Shown here piece after piece: positions 33,868-42,702 of a stretch of 64,000 bases of DNA. Below the pieces are notes generated by a model that was not told the DNA's origin, ran no database searches, and was given only the letters and a program-made list of their open reading frames with translations. The position numbers and the translations under genes were made by a program. The DNA comes from Microbacterium neungamense (lineage in GTDB: Bacteria; Actinomycetota; Actinomycetes; Actinomycetales; Microbacteriaceae). The stretch is taken from positions 992,001 to 1,056,000 of the forward strand of contig NZ_CP069717.1 in assembly GCF_024971095.1 (NCBI RefSeq), read 5' to 3'. The first letter of the stretch is position 1, and each line of letters starts with the position of its first letter.

Positions 33868-35808
33868 GTGAGAGTGGCGATCGTGACAGAGTCCTTCCTC
33901 CCGCACATGAACGGCGTGACCGGGTCGGTGCTGCAGATCCTCCGCCACCTGGAGCGCACCGGCCACCAGGCGCACGTCATCGCCCCCGCTGCGGCGGGCA
34001 TGCCGCTGCGCAGCGGACACGCGCGCATCGACGCCGTCCCCTCCATCCCGCTGCCCGGGTACCGCAGCGTCCGCGTGGGCACGTCACCCACCGGCCGGCT
34101 GACCGCCGCGCTCGAAGCCTTCCGCCCGGACGTCGTGCACCTGGCATCCCCGTTCGCGCTGGGCTGGCGCGGCGTGCTCGCCGCCGGCCGGCTCGGGGTG
34201 CCCGCGGTCGCCGCCTACCAGACCGACGTCGCGGCGTACGCGGCTCGCTACGGGGTGGCGCTGACCACCGCGATCGCCGAGCGGCATGTCGCCCGGCTGC
34301 ACCGGCGGGCCACGCTCACCCTCGCCCCGTCCTCGGCGTCCGAGCAGCAGCTCGCGCGGCTCGGCGTCGACCGGGTGCGGCGGTGGGGGCGCGGGGTGGA
34401 CGCCGACCGGTTCCACCCGGACCGCCGCATCCCGCGGTGGGAGCACCGGATGCCGGGCGAGACCGTCGTCGGCTACGTCGGCCGGCTCGCCCCGGAGAAG
34501 CAGGTGGAGGATCTCGCGGCCCTCGCCGGGCTGCCCGGCATCCGTCTCGTCATCGTCGGCGACGGGCCGTCGCGGCCGCGCCTGCAGGCCCTGCTACCGG
34601 ATGCCGTCTTCCTCGGCCATCTGTCCGGCGACGCGCTCGCCGCGGTGATGGCCTCGATCGACGTGTTCGTACATCCGGGGGAGAGCGACACGTTCGGGCA
34701 GACCCTGCAGGAGGCGCACGCCAGCGGCGTCCCCGTCGTCGCCACCGGTCGCGGCGGTCCGCGGGATCTGGTGCGGATGGGCGTCGACGGCTGGCTGTAC
34801 CGTCCCGGGGACCTCGACGACCTGCGGATGCGGGTCGCGGACCTCGCCGGCGACCCGCGCAAGCGGCGCGCCTTCGGCAGGGCGGGACGCGAGGCGGTGG
34901 AGAGCCGCAGCTGGGAGCGGGTGTGCACGCAGCTGCTCGAACACTTCGAGGAGGCGCGGATGCTGCACGCCGTCGACCGGTCGCTGCGCGCGCCGCGCCT
35001 GCGCCGGCCGGAACCGGTCCCGGCGACCGCGCGCCCCTGGATGCGGTACGTGGCGCTGGGCGACTCGCTCACCGAGGGCCTGTGCGATCCGGACCGCGAC
35101 GGGACGCTGCGCGGGTGGGCGGACCGGCTCGCGCTGCTCCTCGCCGCCCGCAGCGGGCTGCAGTACGCCAACCTCGCGGTGCGTTCGCGGCGGGTCGACG
35201 ACGTGTGCGGGCCGCAGCTGCAGCGTGCCCTCGCACTGCGGCCCGACCTCGTCACGATCCTCGTCGGCGCGAACGACCTGGTGCGGATCCGGGTGGACGT
35301 GACGGCCCTGGCCGCCCGCGTCGAGGACGCCGTCCGCCGGCTGCGCGGCGCCGGCGCGGACGTGGTGCTGCTGACGCCCTTCCTGCCCCGACGACGCGAG
35401 GCGGCGGTGTACGCGCGGCGGTTCGCCGCCTTCGCCGATGCGCTGAGCGGCGTCGCCGAACGCACCGGCGCCCTGCTGGTGGACACGGACCTGCACCCCG
35501 CGCTGGGGGAGCGGCCGAACTGGGCGGAGGACCTCGTGCACCTCTCCCGCAGCGGGCACCGGTTCCTCGCCTACCGGGTCGGCGAGGCGCTCGGCGTGCC
35601 GTACGCCGAGGAGCTGGGCGCGCTCGACGAGGCGCTGCACGAGGGCGAGCGGCTCACCCGGCGGATGTGGTGGCGGCGCTACGCGCTGCCGTGGGTGTGG
35701 CGGCGGATGCACGGCCGCACCGCCGGCGACGGGCTCACCGCCAAGCACACCGGGTACGTGTTCATCGGGCGCTCGGCCTCGCCGGACCGCTCGATCGCCG
35801 TCGGCTGA
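33868..35808 (+). CDS. Fused GT4 glycosyltransferase and SGNH/GDSL hydrolase
   Basis: The 646-residue frame has two enzymes. Residues 1-385 form a GT4 transferase resembling actinobacterial mannosyltransferases such as MgtA: VTESFLPHMNGVTGSV, GYVGRLAPEKQVEDLAALAG, and ESDTFGQTLQEAHASGVPVV, where the donor-binding Glu lies. Residues 392-600 form an SGNH hydrolase with block I VALGDSLTEG, block III GANDLV, and block V DLVHLSRSGH, so its Ser-Asp-His set is complete. The hydrolase begins with Met-Arg-Tyr, as a free protein would. A combined role in making and trimming a cell-surface glycolipid is plausible but inferred. The GTG start lies where GT4 homology begins. Confidence 0.82.
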   Translation: MRVAIVTESFLPHMNGVTGSVLQILRHLERTGHQAHVIAPAAAGMPLRSGHARIDAVPSIPLPGYRSVRVGTSPTGRLTAALEAFRPDVVHLASPFALGWRGVLAAGRLGVPAVAAYQTDVAAYAARYGVALTTAIAERHVARLHRRATLTLAPSSASEQQLARLGVDRVRRWGRGVDADRFHPDRRIPRWEHRMPGETVVGYVGRLAPEKQVEDLAALAGLPGIRLVIVGDGPSRPRLQALLPDAVFLGHLSGDALAAVMASIDVFVHPGESDTFGQTLQEAHASGVPVVATGRGGPRDLVRMGVDGWLYRPGDLDDLRMRVADLAGDPRKRRAFGRAGREAVESRSWERVCTQLLEHFEEARMLHAVDRSLRAPRLRRPEPVPATARPWMRYVALGDSLTEGLCDPDRDGTLRGWADRLALLLAARSGLQYANLAVRSRRVDDVCGPQLQRALALRPDLVTILVGANDLVRIRVDVTALAARVEDAVRRLRGAGADVVLLTPFLPRRREAAVYARRFAAFADALSGVAERTGALLVDTDLHPALGERPNWAEDLVHLSRSGHRFLAYRVGEALGVPYAEELGALDEALHEGERLTRRMWWRRYALPWVWRRMHGRTAGDGLTAKHTGYVFIGRSASPDRSIAVG

Positions 35809-36095
35809 ACGCGGCCGGCCTGCGGGCGGCCGGGGAAGGGCTGGTACGCTGGGGAAGGCTGCCTGTGGCATCCATCGAAACTGCATACAGGCTTCACACG
35901 GAGCGGTCGGCTGAGAAGCTGGTCCCCTGTGGTGGGTTCCTCGTCGCACGCGGCGCCGGGTGATCTTCTACTGGTGGCCAGCGCAGGCGCTGTTCGCGGG
36001 ACTGCCCGCGCGCTTATATCTGTCCGCATCCGCTCCTTCGCGAACGCTCGTGCGTCACACGGACGCGCGAGCCTAAACAAAGAAGGAGAGACCTC
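35809..36095 (+). promoter_or_regulatory. Promoter and structured 5' leader of pnp
   Basis: A -10 box TACGCT (35845-35850) would give a leader of about 240 nt. No gene is visible in it. A hairpin can form from GCCTGT...ACAGGC near 35869-35894, and GCTGG...CCAGC could pair over a longer distance around 35920-35985. The leader ends in a strong ribosome binding site, AAGGAGAG. pnp leaders in other bacteria are cut by RNase III and autoregulated by PNPase. Here that is only an analogy. Confidence 0.5.
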
Positions 36096-38369
36096 TTGGA
36101 AGGTCCTGAAATCACCGCCACCGAGGCCGTTCTCGACAACGGCCGCTTCGGCACCCGCACCATCCGCTTCGAGACCGGACGCCTCGCCCAGCAGGCGCAG
36201 GGCTCGGTGGCGGCCTACCTCGACGGCGAGACCATGCTGCTGTCGGCGACCTCCGTGAGCAAGCAGCCGCGCGAGGGCTTCGACTTCTTCCCGCTGACGG
36301 TCGACGTCGAGGAGCGCTCCTACGCCGCCGGCAAGATCCCCGGCTCGTTCTTCCGCCGCGAGGGCCGCCCCTCCACCGAGGCGATCCTGGTGTGCCGTCT
36401 CATCGACCGCCCGCTGCGCCCGTCGTTCGTCGACGGCCTGCGCAACGAGGTGCAGATCGTCATCACCGTCCTCTCGATCGCCCCGGGCGAGTTCTACGAC
36501 GCACTGGCGATCAACGCCGCCTCGGCGTCCACGCAGATCTCCGGTCTGCCGTTCTCCGGCCCCATCGCCGGTGTCCGCCTCGCGCTCATCCCCGGTCACG
36601 GCGAGAACGCCGACCAGTGGGTCGCGTTCCCGAACGCCGAGCAGGTGGAGCAGGCCGTGTTCGACCTCGTCGTCGCCGGCCGCGTGATCACCAAGGCAGA
36701 CGGCTCCGAGGACGTCGCGATCATGATGGTCGAGGCCGAGGCGACCGAGAACAGCTGGAACCTCATCAAGGCCGGCGCCGTCAAGCCCAGCGAGGAGGTC
36801 GTCGCGCAGGGCCTGGAGGCCGCCAAGCCGTTCATCGCCCAGCTGGTGAAGGCGCAGGCCGAGCTCGCCGCGACCGCGTCGAAGGAGCCCGGCGTGTACC
36901 CGGTGTTCCCGGCGTACAGCCAGGAGGTCTACGACTTCGTGGCCGAGCGCGCCTACGCCGAGCTCAGCGACGTCTACCAGATCGCCGACAAGCAGCAGCG
37001 CCAGAACGCCGACGACGCGATCAAGGACCGTGTCCGCGCCGAGCTCATCGAGGCCACCGAGGCCGGGAACCTGCCCGCCGCCGCGCCGCTGGAGTTCTCC
37101 GCGGCGTACAAGTCGGTCACCAAGAAGATCGTCCGCGGTCGCATCCTCACCGAGAACGTCCGCATCGACGGCCGCGGCCTCGCCGACATCCGTCCGCTCG
37201 ACGCCGAGGTCCAGGTGATCCCGCGCGTGCACGGCTCGGCCATCTTCCAGCGCGGCGAGACCCAGATCCTGGGTGTCACCACGCTGAACATGCTCAAGAT
37301 GGAGCAGCAGATCGACTCGCTGTCGCCCACCACGAGCAAGCGCTACATGCACCACTACAACTTCCCGCCCTACTCCACCGGTGAGACCGGCCGGGTCGGG
37401 TCGCCGAAGCGTCGCGAGATCGGGCACGGCTTCCTCGCCGAGCGCGCCCTCGTGCCGGTGCTGCCCAGCCGCGAGGAGTTCCCGTACGCGATCCGCCAGG
37501 TGTCCGAGGCTCTCGGCTCCAACGGCTCCACCTCGATGGGCTCGGTCTGCGCGTCCACGCTGTCGCTGCTGAACGCCGGTGTGCCGCTGCGCGCCCCGGT
37601 GGCCGGCATCGCGATGGGCCTGGTCTCCGACGAGGTCGACGGCGAGACCCGCTACGCGGCGCTCACCGACATCCTCGGCGCCGAGGACGCTCTCGGCGAC
37701 ATGGACTTCAAGGTGGCCGGCACCGCCGAGTTCGTCACCGCGATCCAGCTGGACACCAAGCTCGACGGCATCCCCTCCGAGGTGCTCGCCGGCGCGCTGA
37801 CCCAGGCCCGCGACGCGCGCCTGACCATCCTGAACGTGCTCAACGCGGCGATCGACTCCCCGGATGAGATGGCGCCGACCGCTCCGCGCGTGATCAGCGT
37901 GCAGATCCCGGTCGACAAGATCGGCGAGCTGATCGGCCCGAAGGGCAAGACGATCAACGCCATCCAGGACGAGACCGGCGCGCAGATCTCCATCGAGGAG
38001 GACGGCACCGTCTACATCGGCGCGACCGACGGCCCCTCGGCCGAGGCCGCCCGCGCCCAGGTGAACGCGATCGCCAACCCCACCAACCCGGAGGTCGGCG
38101 AGCAGTTCCTGGGCACCGTGGTGAAGATCGCCACGTTCGGCGCCTTCGTCTCGCTGCTGCCCGGCAAGGACGGCCTGCTGCACGTCACCGAGGTGCGCAA
38201 GCTCGCCGGCGGCAAGCGCGTGGAGAACGTCGAGGACGTCCTCTCCGTCGGCCAGAAGATCCTGGTGCGCATCACGAAGATCGACGACCGCGGCAAGCTG
38301 TCCCTCGAGCCGGTGCTCGACGACGCCCCCGCCGAGGAGGCCCCGGCCGAAGAGCCGGCCGAGGCCTGA
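36096..38369 (+). CDS. pnp: Polyribonucleotide nucleotidyltransferase (PNPase)
   Basis: PNPase degrades RNA 3' to 5' by phosphorolysis and can add tails. The 757-residue product has two RNase PH-like domains, with [20 protein letters not shown] in the first and GSSLLN-region equivalents [20 protein letters not shown] in the second. A KH domain ([20 protein letters not shown]) and a C-terminal S1 domain ([20 protein letters not shown]) follow. The start codon is TTG at 36096, supported by AAGGAG 10 nt upstream. A perfect palindromic terminator follows the gene. It is transcribed alone, with a long leader. Confidence 0.97.
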   Translation: MEGPEITATEAVLDNGRFGTRTIRFETGRLAQQAQGSVAAYLDGETMLLSATSVSKQPREGFDFFPLTVDVEERSYAAGKIPGSFFRREGRPSTEAILVCRLIDRPLRPSFVDGLRNEVQIVITVLSIAPGEFYDALAINAASASTQISGLPFSGPIAGVRLALIPGHGENADQWVAFPNAEQVEQAVFDLVVAGRVITKADGSEDVAIMMVEAEATENSWNLIKAGAVKPSEEVVAQGLEAAKPFIAQLVKAQAELAATASKEPGVYPVFPAYSQEVYDFVAERAYAELSDVYQIADKQQRQNADDAIKDRVRAELIEATEAGNLPAAAPLEFSAAYKSVTKKIVRGRILTENVRIDGRGLADIRPLDAEVQVIPRVHGSAIFQRGETQILGVTTLNMLKMEQQIDSLSPTTSKRYMHHYNFPPYSTGETGRVGSPKRREIGHGFLAERALVPVLPSREEFPYAIRQVSEALGSNGSTSMGSVCASTLSLLNAGVPLRAPVAGIAMGLVSDEVDGETRYAALTDILGAEDALGDMDFKVAGTAEFVTAIQLDTKLDGIPSEVLAGALTQARDARLTILNVLNAAIDSPDEMAPTAPRVISVQIPVDKIGELIGPKGKTINAIQDETGAQISIEEDGTVYIGATDGPSAEAARAQVNAIANPTNPEVGEQFLGTVVKIATFGAFVSLLPGKDGLLHVTEVRKLAGGKRVENVEDVLSVGQKILVRITKIDDRGKLSLEPVLDDAPAEEAPAEEPAEA

Positions 38370-38399
38370 CCCTCGGTGCGGGCCCCGCGCCCGCACGTC

Positions 38400-38435
38400 A
38401 CGAGACCCCGGGATCCGCGGATCCCGGGGTCTCGT
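38400..38435. terminator. Perfect 36-nt palindrome, terminator of pnp
   Basis: The sequence is a perfect inverted repeat centred on CCGCGG (CGAGACCCCGGGATCC, then GC, then the complement). The RNA hairpin would be very stable, with a TCGT tail. GAGACCCC...GGGGTCTC arms recur after miaB. It lies 30 nt after the pnp stop codon. Confidence 0.8.
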
Positions 38436-38583
38436 CGTATCCGATGTGACCAAAACGTTATCCGCGGCCGTCGATCACGCCCGTCACGGTGTCGGGAGCC
38501 CCGGGGATCGTCCTCTACCCTCGAAGTACCGCGCATCGGGGACGCCGGTGCGGGACACGAGTCGGGGGACCCGCGGGGGTGAG

Positions 38584-39612
38584 ATGATGCGTCTGTTCGG
38601 CGTAGGGACGGCAGCCGAGAACGGACGCGCCCCGCAGGCGCACGACGCGCACCCCTCCGCTCCGATCCCGGTCGTCGGACCGGGCGTCGGCGAGCAGATC
38701 CGCGTGCCTCTCGGCGAGAGCGGGTTCACGGTGTTCCCGCTGATGATCGGCGCCGCGGAGTTCGGCTGGAACGTCGACCTCGAGACCAGCCACGGCATCC
38801 TGGACCGCTACGCGGAGTTCGGCGGCAACGCCGTGCACACCGCCGACGGGTATTCCGGCGGCCGCAGCGAGCACATCATCGGCCAGTGGCTGCGCTCCCG
38901 GGGTCGGCGGGAGGGCACCGTCCTCGCCGTCCGCATCGGCGCGCACGCCGACAACCCCGGGCTCGGGTCGGTGAACCTGGTGCGCGCCGTGGAGGGGTCG
39001 CTGACCCGGCTGGGCGTCGAGCGCCTGGACATCGTCTACCTCGATGCCACCCTGGACGACGGGACCAACCTCGAGGACACCCTGGCCACGGTGGAATGGC
39101 TCCGCGACGCCGGCAAGATCTCCACCGTGGGCGCCTTCCGGTTCTCCGCCGAGCGCCTCGTCGAGGCCCGCATCCTCGCCGCGGCCGGCTACCCGCGGAT
39201 CGAGATGCTGGACGAGCCATACAACCTGGTGCGCCGCAAGCCCTTCGAAGGAGACCTCCGTCTCGTCGCGGGCGCGCAGAGCCTGGCGGTGACGCCCTCG
39301 CACGCCCTCGAGCACGGCTTCCTATCCGGACGCCACCGCACCAAGGGCTCCTCGTCCGGGGTGCGCGCGGTGCAGCTGCGCGGGAACCTGAACCGGCGCG
39401 GCATCCGCATCCTGCGCGCGCTCGACCTCGTGGCGGGCGAGCTCGGCGTGCCCGTCGCCGCGGTCTCGATCGCCTGGCTGCTCGCGCAGCGCACGGTCGT
39501 TGCGCCCATCGTGAACGTGTTCGCGACCGAGCACGTCGAGGAGCTCATGCAGGGCGCCGGCGTGACCCTGTCGCGCGCCCAGCTCGCCGAGCTGAGTCGC
39601 GCCGCCGAGTGA
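38584..39612 (+). CDS. Aldo/keto reductase
   Basis: The 342-residue protein has an aldo/keto reductase barrel. It shows FTVFPLMIGAAEFGWNVD, then NAVHTADGYSGGRSEHIIGQWL and LTRLGVERLDIVYLDATLDD. The usual catalytic Tyr is present in DGYSGG, and the C-terminal NADPH-binding region includes SIAWLLAQRTVVAPIVNVF. The first 40 residues are a hydrophilic extension. The paired ATG codons at 38584 and 38587 were preferred to a longer frame because GGGGTGAG precedes them. The substrate is unknown. Its position after pnp, where many actinobacteria have an M16 peptidase, is a small oddity. Confidence 0.86.
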   Translation: MMRLFGVGTAAENGRAPQAHDAHPSAPIPVVGPGVGEQIRVPLGESGFTVFPLMIGAAEFGWNVDLETSHGILDRYAEFGGNAVHTADGYSGGRSEHIIGQWLRSRGRREGTVLAVRIGAHADNPGLGSVNLVRAVEGSLTRLGVERLDIVYLDATLDDGTNLEDTLATVEWLRDAGKISTVGAFRFSAERLVEARILAAAGYPRIEMLDEPYNLVRRKPFEGDLRLVAGAQSLAVTPSHALEHGFLSGRHRTKGSSSGVRAVQLRGNLNRRGIRILRALDLVAGELGVPVAAVSIAWLLAQRTVVAPIVNVFATEHVEELMQGAGVTLSRAQLAELSRAAE

Positions 39613-39771
39613 CGGGCATCCGGCGCGGCTGCGGCCGTTCCGGCGCCGGGGTGGTGCTTGCGGGGGGCGCGACGCGTCCGACGTGGGCGCTGCGGAGCGC
39701 CGCCGGTCCCGTGTCCGCGCCGTGACATAAGCTGGGGGCATCCCGACACGGGGGCAGGAACGGGCGGGGTT

Positions 39772-40374
39772 GTGACGCATTACATCTATCTGGTCAGGCA
39801 CGGCGAGCATCAGGACGCCGAGCACGGCGTCGACGACGGACCGCTCTCGCCCCGGGGCCAGCGTCAGGCCGAGCTGATCGCCGACCGGCTCTCCGGGCTC
39901 CCGCTGGACGCCGTCTGGCATTCCCCGCTGCTGCGCGCGGCCGAGACCGCCAGGGCCGTCGCAGCGCGGCTGCCCGCGGTCGACCCGGAGCCTTCCGCCC
40001 TGCTGTTCGACTGTGTGCCCACCGGGATGACGGAGGACACGCCGGCCGTGTACGAGACCTTCTTCGGCTCCGTCACCGAGGCGGAGATCGACGCCGGCCG
40101 CGCGCAGATGGCGGATGCCGTGGGGGAGTTCCTCGTGCGCAAGCAGGGCGACGTGCACGAGGTGCTGATCACGCACAACTTCGTGATCGCGTGGTTCGTC
40201 CGCGAGGTGCTCGGTGCGCCGGAGTGGCGGTGGATGACCCTGAACCAGGGCCACTGCGGACTGACGATCATCGCGCAGAAGCAGGGGCGCCCCTGGACGC
40301 TGCTGTCGCACAACGACCTCGGTCACCTGCCGATGGAGCTGCGCACCGGCCTTCCGGACACGCCCATGGTGTGA
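39772..40374 (+). CDS. Histidine phosphatase family protein
   Basis: The 200-residue protein belongs to the phosphoglycerate-mutase-like branch. The phosphohistidine motif is YLVRHGEHQD at its N-terminus. The second Arg lies in SPLLRAAETARAV, and the second His in EVLITHNFVIAWF. Members hydrolyse varied phosphate esters, so the substrate cannot be named. GTG at 39772 is the start: it directly precedes the motif and no upstream ATG fits. It precedes dapB but is separated by a promoter-like element. Confidence 0.86.
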   Translation: MTHYIYLVRHGEHQDAEHGVDDGPLSPRGQRQAELIADRLSGLPLDAVWHSPLLRAAETARAVAARLPAVDPEPSALLFDCVPTGMTEDTPAVYETFFGSVTEAEIDAGRAQMADAVGEFLVRKQGDVHEVLITHNFVIAWFVREVLGAPEWRWMTLNQGHCGLTIIAQKQGRPWTLLSHNDLGHLPMELRTGLPDTPMV

Positions 40375-40413
40375 CCTGCGCGTCACCTCCGGGCCCGGGT
40401 CGCCGCGCGAAAC

Positions 40414-40419
40414 TAGACT
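40414..40419 (+). promoter_or_regulatory. Probable -10 box (TAGACT) for dapB
   Basis: TAGACT ends 6 nt before the dapB ATG. The intervening GGAGAC could also serve as a weak ribosome binding site if transcription starts upstream. Confidence 0.45.
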
Positions 40420-40425
40420 GGAGAC

Positions 40426-41172
40426 ATGACCACGCAGGTTGCCCTCGTCGGCGGAACCGGGAATCTCGGCGGCATCATCCGCACCGTCGTCGACGAGCTG
40501 GACGGGTTCGAGGTGAGCCGCATCCTCACCTCCGCCAGCGATCTGCGCGAGCTCGACGGCGCGGGCCTGGTCATCGACGCGTCCACCCCGGCGGTGAGCG
40601 TGGAGGTGGTCAGGGCGGCGACGGAGATGGGCATCAACGTCCTCGTCGGCACGTCCGGCTGGTCGCAGGAGCGCATCGCGCTGGTGCGGCCGCTCGTCGA
40701 GGCCGCCGGCACCGGCGCCGTGTTCATCCCGAACTTCTCCCTCGGCTCGGTGCTGGGCTCGGCCCTCGCCGCCGCGGCGGCGCCGTTCTTCCCGTTCGCG
40801 GAGATCATCGAGGCGCACCGCGACACCAAGATCGACTCGCCCAGCGGCACCGCGGTCCGCACCGCCGAGCTGATCACCGCGGCCCGCGAGGAGCAGGGCC
40901 CGGTGAGCGCCCCGCACGCGGATCAGCGCGCGCGCGGCCAGCAGGTCGCGGGCATCCCTGTCCACTCGCTGCGCCGCCCGGGTGTGATCGCCAAGCAGGA
41001 GGTCATCCTGTCCGGGCCGGGGGAGTCGCTCTCCTTCGTGCATGACACGATCGAGCCCGCTCTGGCGTACGCGCCCGGCATCCGTCTGGCCGTGCCGTTC
41101 GCACGCGACGCGCGCGGCGTCGTCGTCGGCCTCGAGAACATGATCGACATCGGCATCCGGACCCGGTCGTGA
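40426..41172 (+). CDS. dapB: 4-hydroxy-tetrahydrodipicolinate reductase
   Basis: DapB reduces hydroxy-tetrahydrodipicolinate with NAD(P)H in the lysine/diaminopimelate pathway. The 248-residue product has the nucleotide-binding VALVGGTGNLGG, then LVIDASTPAVSVE and GTSGWSQERI. The catalytic region reads IEAHRDTKIDSPSGTAVRTAEL, with the His and Lys in place. LSGPGESLSFVHDTIEPALAY and GLENMIDIGIR complete the C-terminal domain. The downstream gene overlaps by GTGA. dapA lies 5 kb further along, split from dapB by other metabolic genes. Confidence 0.95.
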   Translation: MTTQVALVGGTGNLGGIIRTVVDELDGFEVSRILTSASDLRELDGAGLVIDASTPAVSVEVVRAATEMGINVLVGTSGWSQERIALVRPLVEAAGTGAVFIPNFSLGSVLGSALAAAAAPFFPFAEIIEAHRDTKIDSPSGTAVRTAELITAAREEQGPVSAPHADQRARGQQVAGIPVHSLRRPGVIAKQEVILSGPGESLSFVHDTIEPALAYAPGIRLAVPFARDARGVVVGLENMIDIGIRTRS

Positions 41173-41612
41173 CCTCGCGCCTCGGCGTCGCCGTGATGGC
41201 GGCCGCCCTGCTGCTGTACATCGCCGTGGTGGGCTGGCGTGCCGTGGTGCTGCTGGGCTCGGGCGAGCCGATCGCGGTGGCGATGGGGGTGGCGCTGCTG
41301 GTGCTGCCGTTGATCGGGGCGTGGGCGCTGGTGCGCGAGCTGCAGTTCGGCTTCGCGGCTGACCGGCTGGGGCGGATGCTGGATGCCGAGGGCGGCATGC
41401 CGGAGGCGCCCGCGGAGCTCATGCCCAGCGGACGCCTGAAGAGCGAGGATGCCGCCGTCCTGCTCGCCCGCTACACCGCGGAGGCCGAAGCCGCGCCGGA
41501 GGACTGGCGGGCGCGCTACCGGGTCGGCGTCGTCCAGGACGCCGCCGGCCGACGGAAGGATGCCCGTGCCAGCATCCGGCAGGCGATCCGCCTCGCACAG
41601 CCCAGGCCCTGA
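41169..41612 (+). CDS. Small membrane protein with TPR-like C-terminus
   Basis: The 147-residue protein has two adjacent membrane helices (LGVAVMAAALLLYIAVVGW and IAVAMGVALLVLPLIGAWA). A cytosolic tail follows with an AEAAPEDWRARYRVGVVQDAAG repeat-like helix pair resembling a tetratricopeptide unit. GTG overlaps the dapB stop codon, so it is translationally coupled to dapB. This linkage is conserved in actinobacteria as far as I recall, but no function is known. Confidence 0.78.
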   Translation: MTSRLGVAVMAAALLLYIAVVGWRAVVLLGSGEPIAVAMGVALLVLPLIGAWALVRELQFGFAADRLGRMLDAEGGMPEAPAELMPSGRLKSEDAAVLLARYTAEAEAAPEDWRARYRVGVVQDAAGRRKDARASIRQAIRLAQPRP

Positions 41613-41643
41613 GCCTCAGCTTCTAGACCCCTGACCCGCTCAT

Positions 41644-41714
41644 CCCGGCACATTGTGTCCCGTCGTGCAGGCGGTGGGTCGTCCGACCTGCACCTGGTGA
41701 CACAATGTGCCGGG
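41644..41714. terminator. Long two-tier inverted repeat between convergent genes
   Basis: The outer arms, 41644-41659 and 41699-41714, are a perfect 16-bp pair (CCCGGCACATTGTGTC and its complement). The inner arms GTGCAGG (41665-41671) and CCTGCAC (41687-41693) add a second stem. It sits between the dapB-linked gene and the convergent OsmC gene. It could be a bidirectional terminator or an intergenic repeat element. Confidence 0.65.
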
Positions 41715-41729
41715 AAGGGTGGGTGGCAG

Positions 41730-42155
41730 TCAGGCCAGGGACGCCTCGAGGGTGATCTCGATGCCGGCGAGCGCCTGGGAGACCGGACAGCCGGCCTTGG
41801 CGCCCTCGGCGATCTCCTGGAACTTCTCCGGCGTGATGCCCGCGACGGTGGCGTTGACGTTCAGGTGGCTGCCGGTGATGCCGGTGCCGGGCTTGAAGGT
41901 CACCGAGGCGGTGGTGTTCAGGCGCTCGGGCGGGGTGCCGTTCTCGGCGAGGGCGTGCGAGAACGCCATGCTGAAGCACGAGGCGTGCGCCGCGGCGATG
42001 AGCTCCTCCGGCGTGGTGGTCGTCTCGGAGCCCTCGCTGCGGGCCTTCCAGTCGATGGGGAAGGTGCCCAGGTTCGAGGAGGAGAAGGCGACGGTGCCGG
42101 ACCCCTCCATGAGCGATCCGGTCCAGGTGGTGGTGGCTTCGCTGGTGACGGTCAT
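41730..42155 (-). CDS. OsmC/Ohr family peroxiredoxin
   Basis: The 141-residue OsmC-type protein reduces organic hydroperoxides. The two redox cysteines are visible in AAHASCFSMAFSHAL near residue 55 and EGAKAGCPVSQAL near 120. The N-terminal TTTWTGSLMEGSGTV is typical of the OsmC rather than Ohr branch. It probably depends on a thiol reductant. The start at 42155 was chosen because homology begins there. Transcribed convergently to the dapB unit. Confidence 0.9.
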   Translation of the reverse strand: MTVTSEATTTWTGSLMEGSGTVAFSSSNLGTFPIDWKARSEGSETTTTPEELIAAAHASCFSMAFSHALAENGTPPERLNTTASVTFKPGTGITGSHLNVNATVAGITPEKFQEIAEGAKAGCPVSQALAGIEITLEASLA

Positions 42156-42240
42156 GGTTCCTCCAGAGGTCTCGGGGTCACGACGCGGGCTCGCGTCGTC
42201 TCCGGCCAGCCTAGCGAGGGGTCGCGGCGGGAGGGAACGC

Positions 42241-42702
42241 TCAGGCCGCGGAGCGCAGCACGCCCGCGCGCCGCAGCAGCAGGTAGATCTGGCAGCCCAG
42301 GCAGTAGCCGAACGCCGCATTCAGGAACGCCGCGGCGAACGCAGCCGCCGTGGCGATCGGCAGCGCTGCGGGCACGCCGGCCAGGTGCAGCAGCAGGCCG
42401 ACCCCGACCACGAACAGGCCGACGCCCTGGGCGAACCGCGGCGGACGGGGATCCTCCAGCTCGGCCGGCGGCACCAGGCGAGGCCGGATGACGCTGCGGA
42501 ACAGCACCGCCCAGGGATGCGTCTGCGGCGAGAGGACGCCCCAGAGGAACAGCAGCGCGACGAGCACGGCGACGAGCACGGCTGCGAGCCGAGCGCCCGA
42601 CGCGGTCAGCAGTCCGAGAAGCGTGGCGATCAGCAGCAGCACGGAGGTGATGGCGGCGGCGAAGCGGGGGCCGCGGGGGTCGATTCCGGGGGGAGTGGTC
42701 AT
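42241..42702 (-). CDS. DUF4395 membrane protein
   Basis: The 153-residue protein has about four helices and matches the DUF4395 pattern: DPRGPRFAAAITSVLLLIATL, then WGVLSPQTHPWAVLFRSVIRP and a C-terminal FGYCLGCQIYLLL with a CxxC. DUF4395 is commonly paired with thioredoxin-like proteins, and here the upstream gene is one. They overlap by ATGA. The pair may handle membrane redox chemistry or sulfur transfer, which is inference. Confidence 0.85.
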   Translation of the reverse strand: MTTPPGIDPRGPRFAAAITSVLLLIATLLGLLTASGARLAAVLVAVLVALLFLWGVLSPQTHPWAVLFRSVIRPRLVPPAELEDPRPPRFAQGVGLFVVGVGLLLHLAGVPAALPIATAAAFAAAFLNAAFGYCLGCQIYLLLRRAGVLRSAA

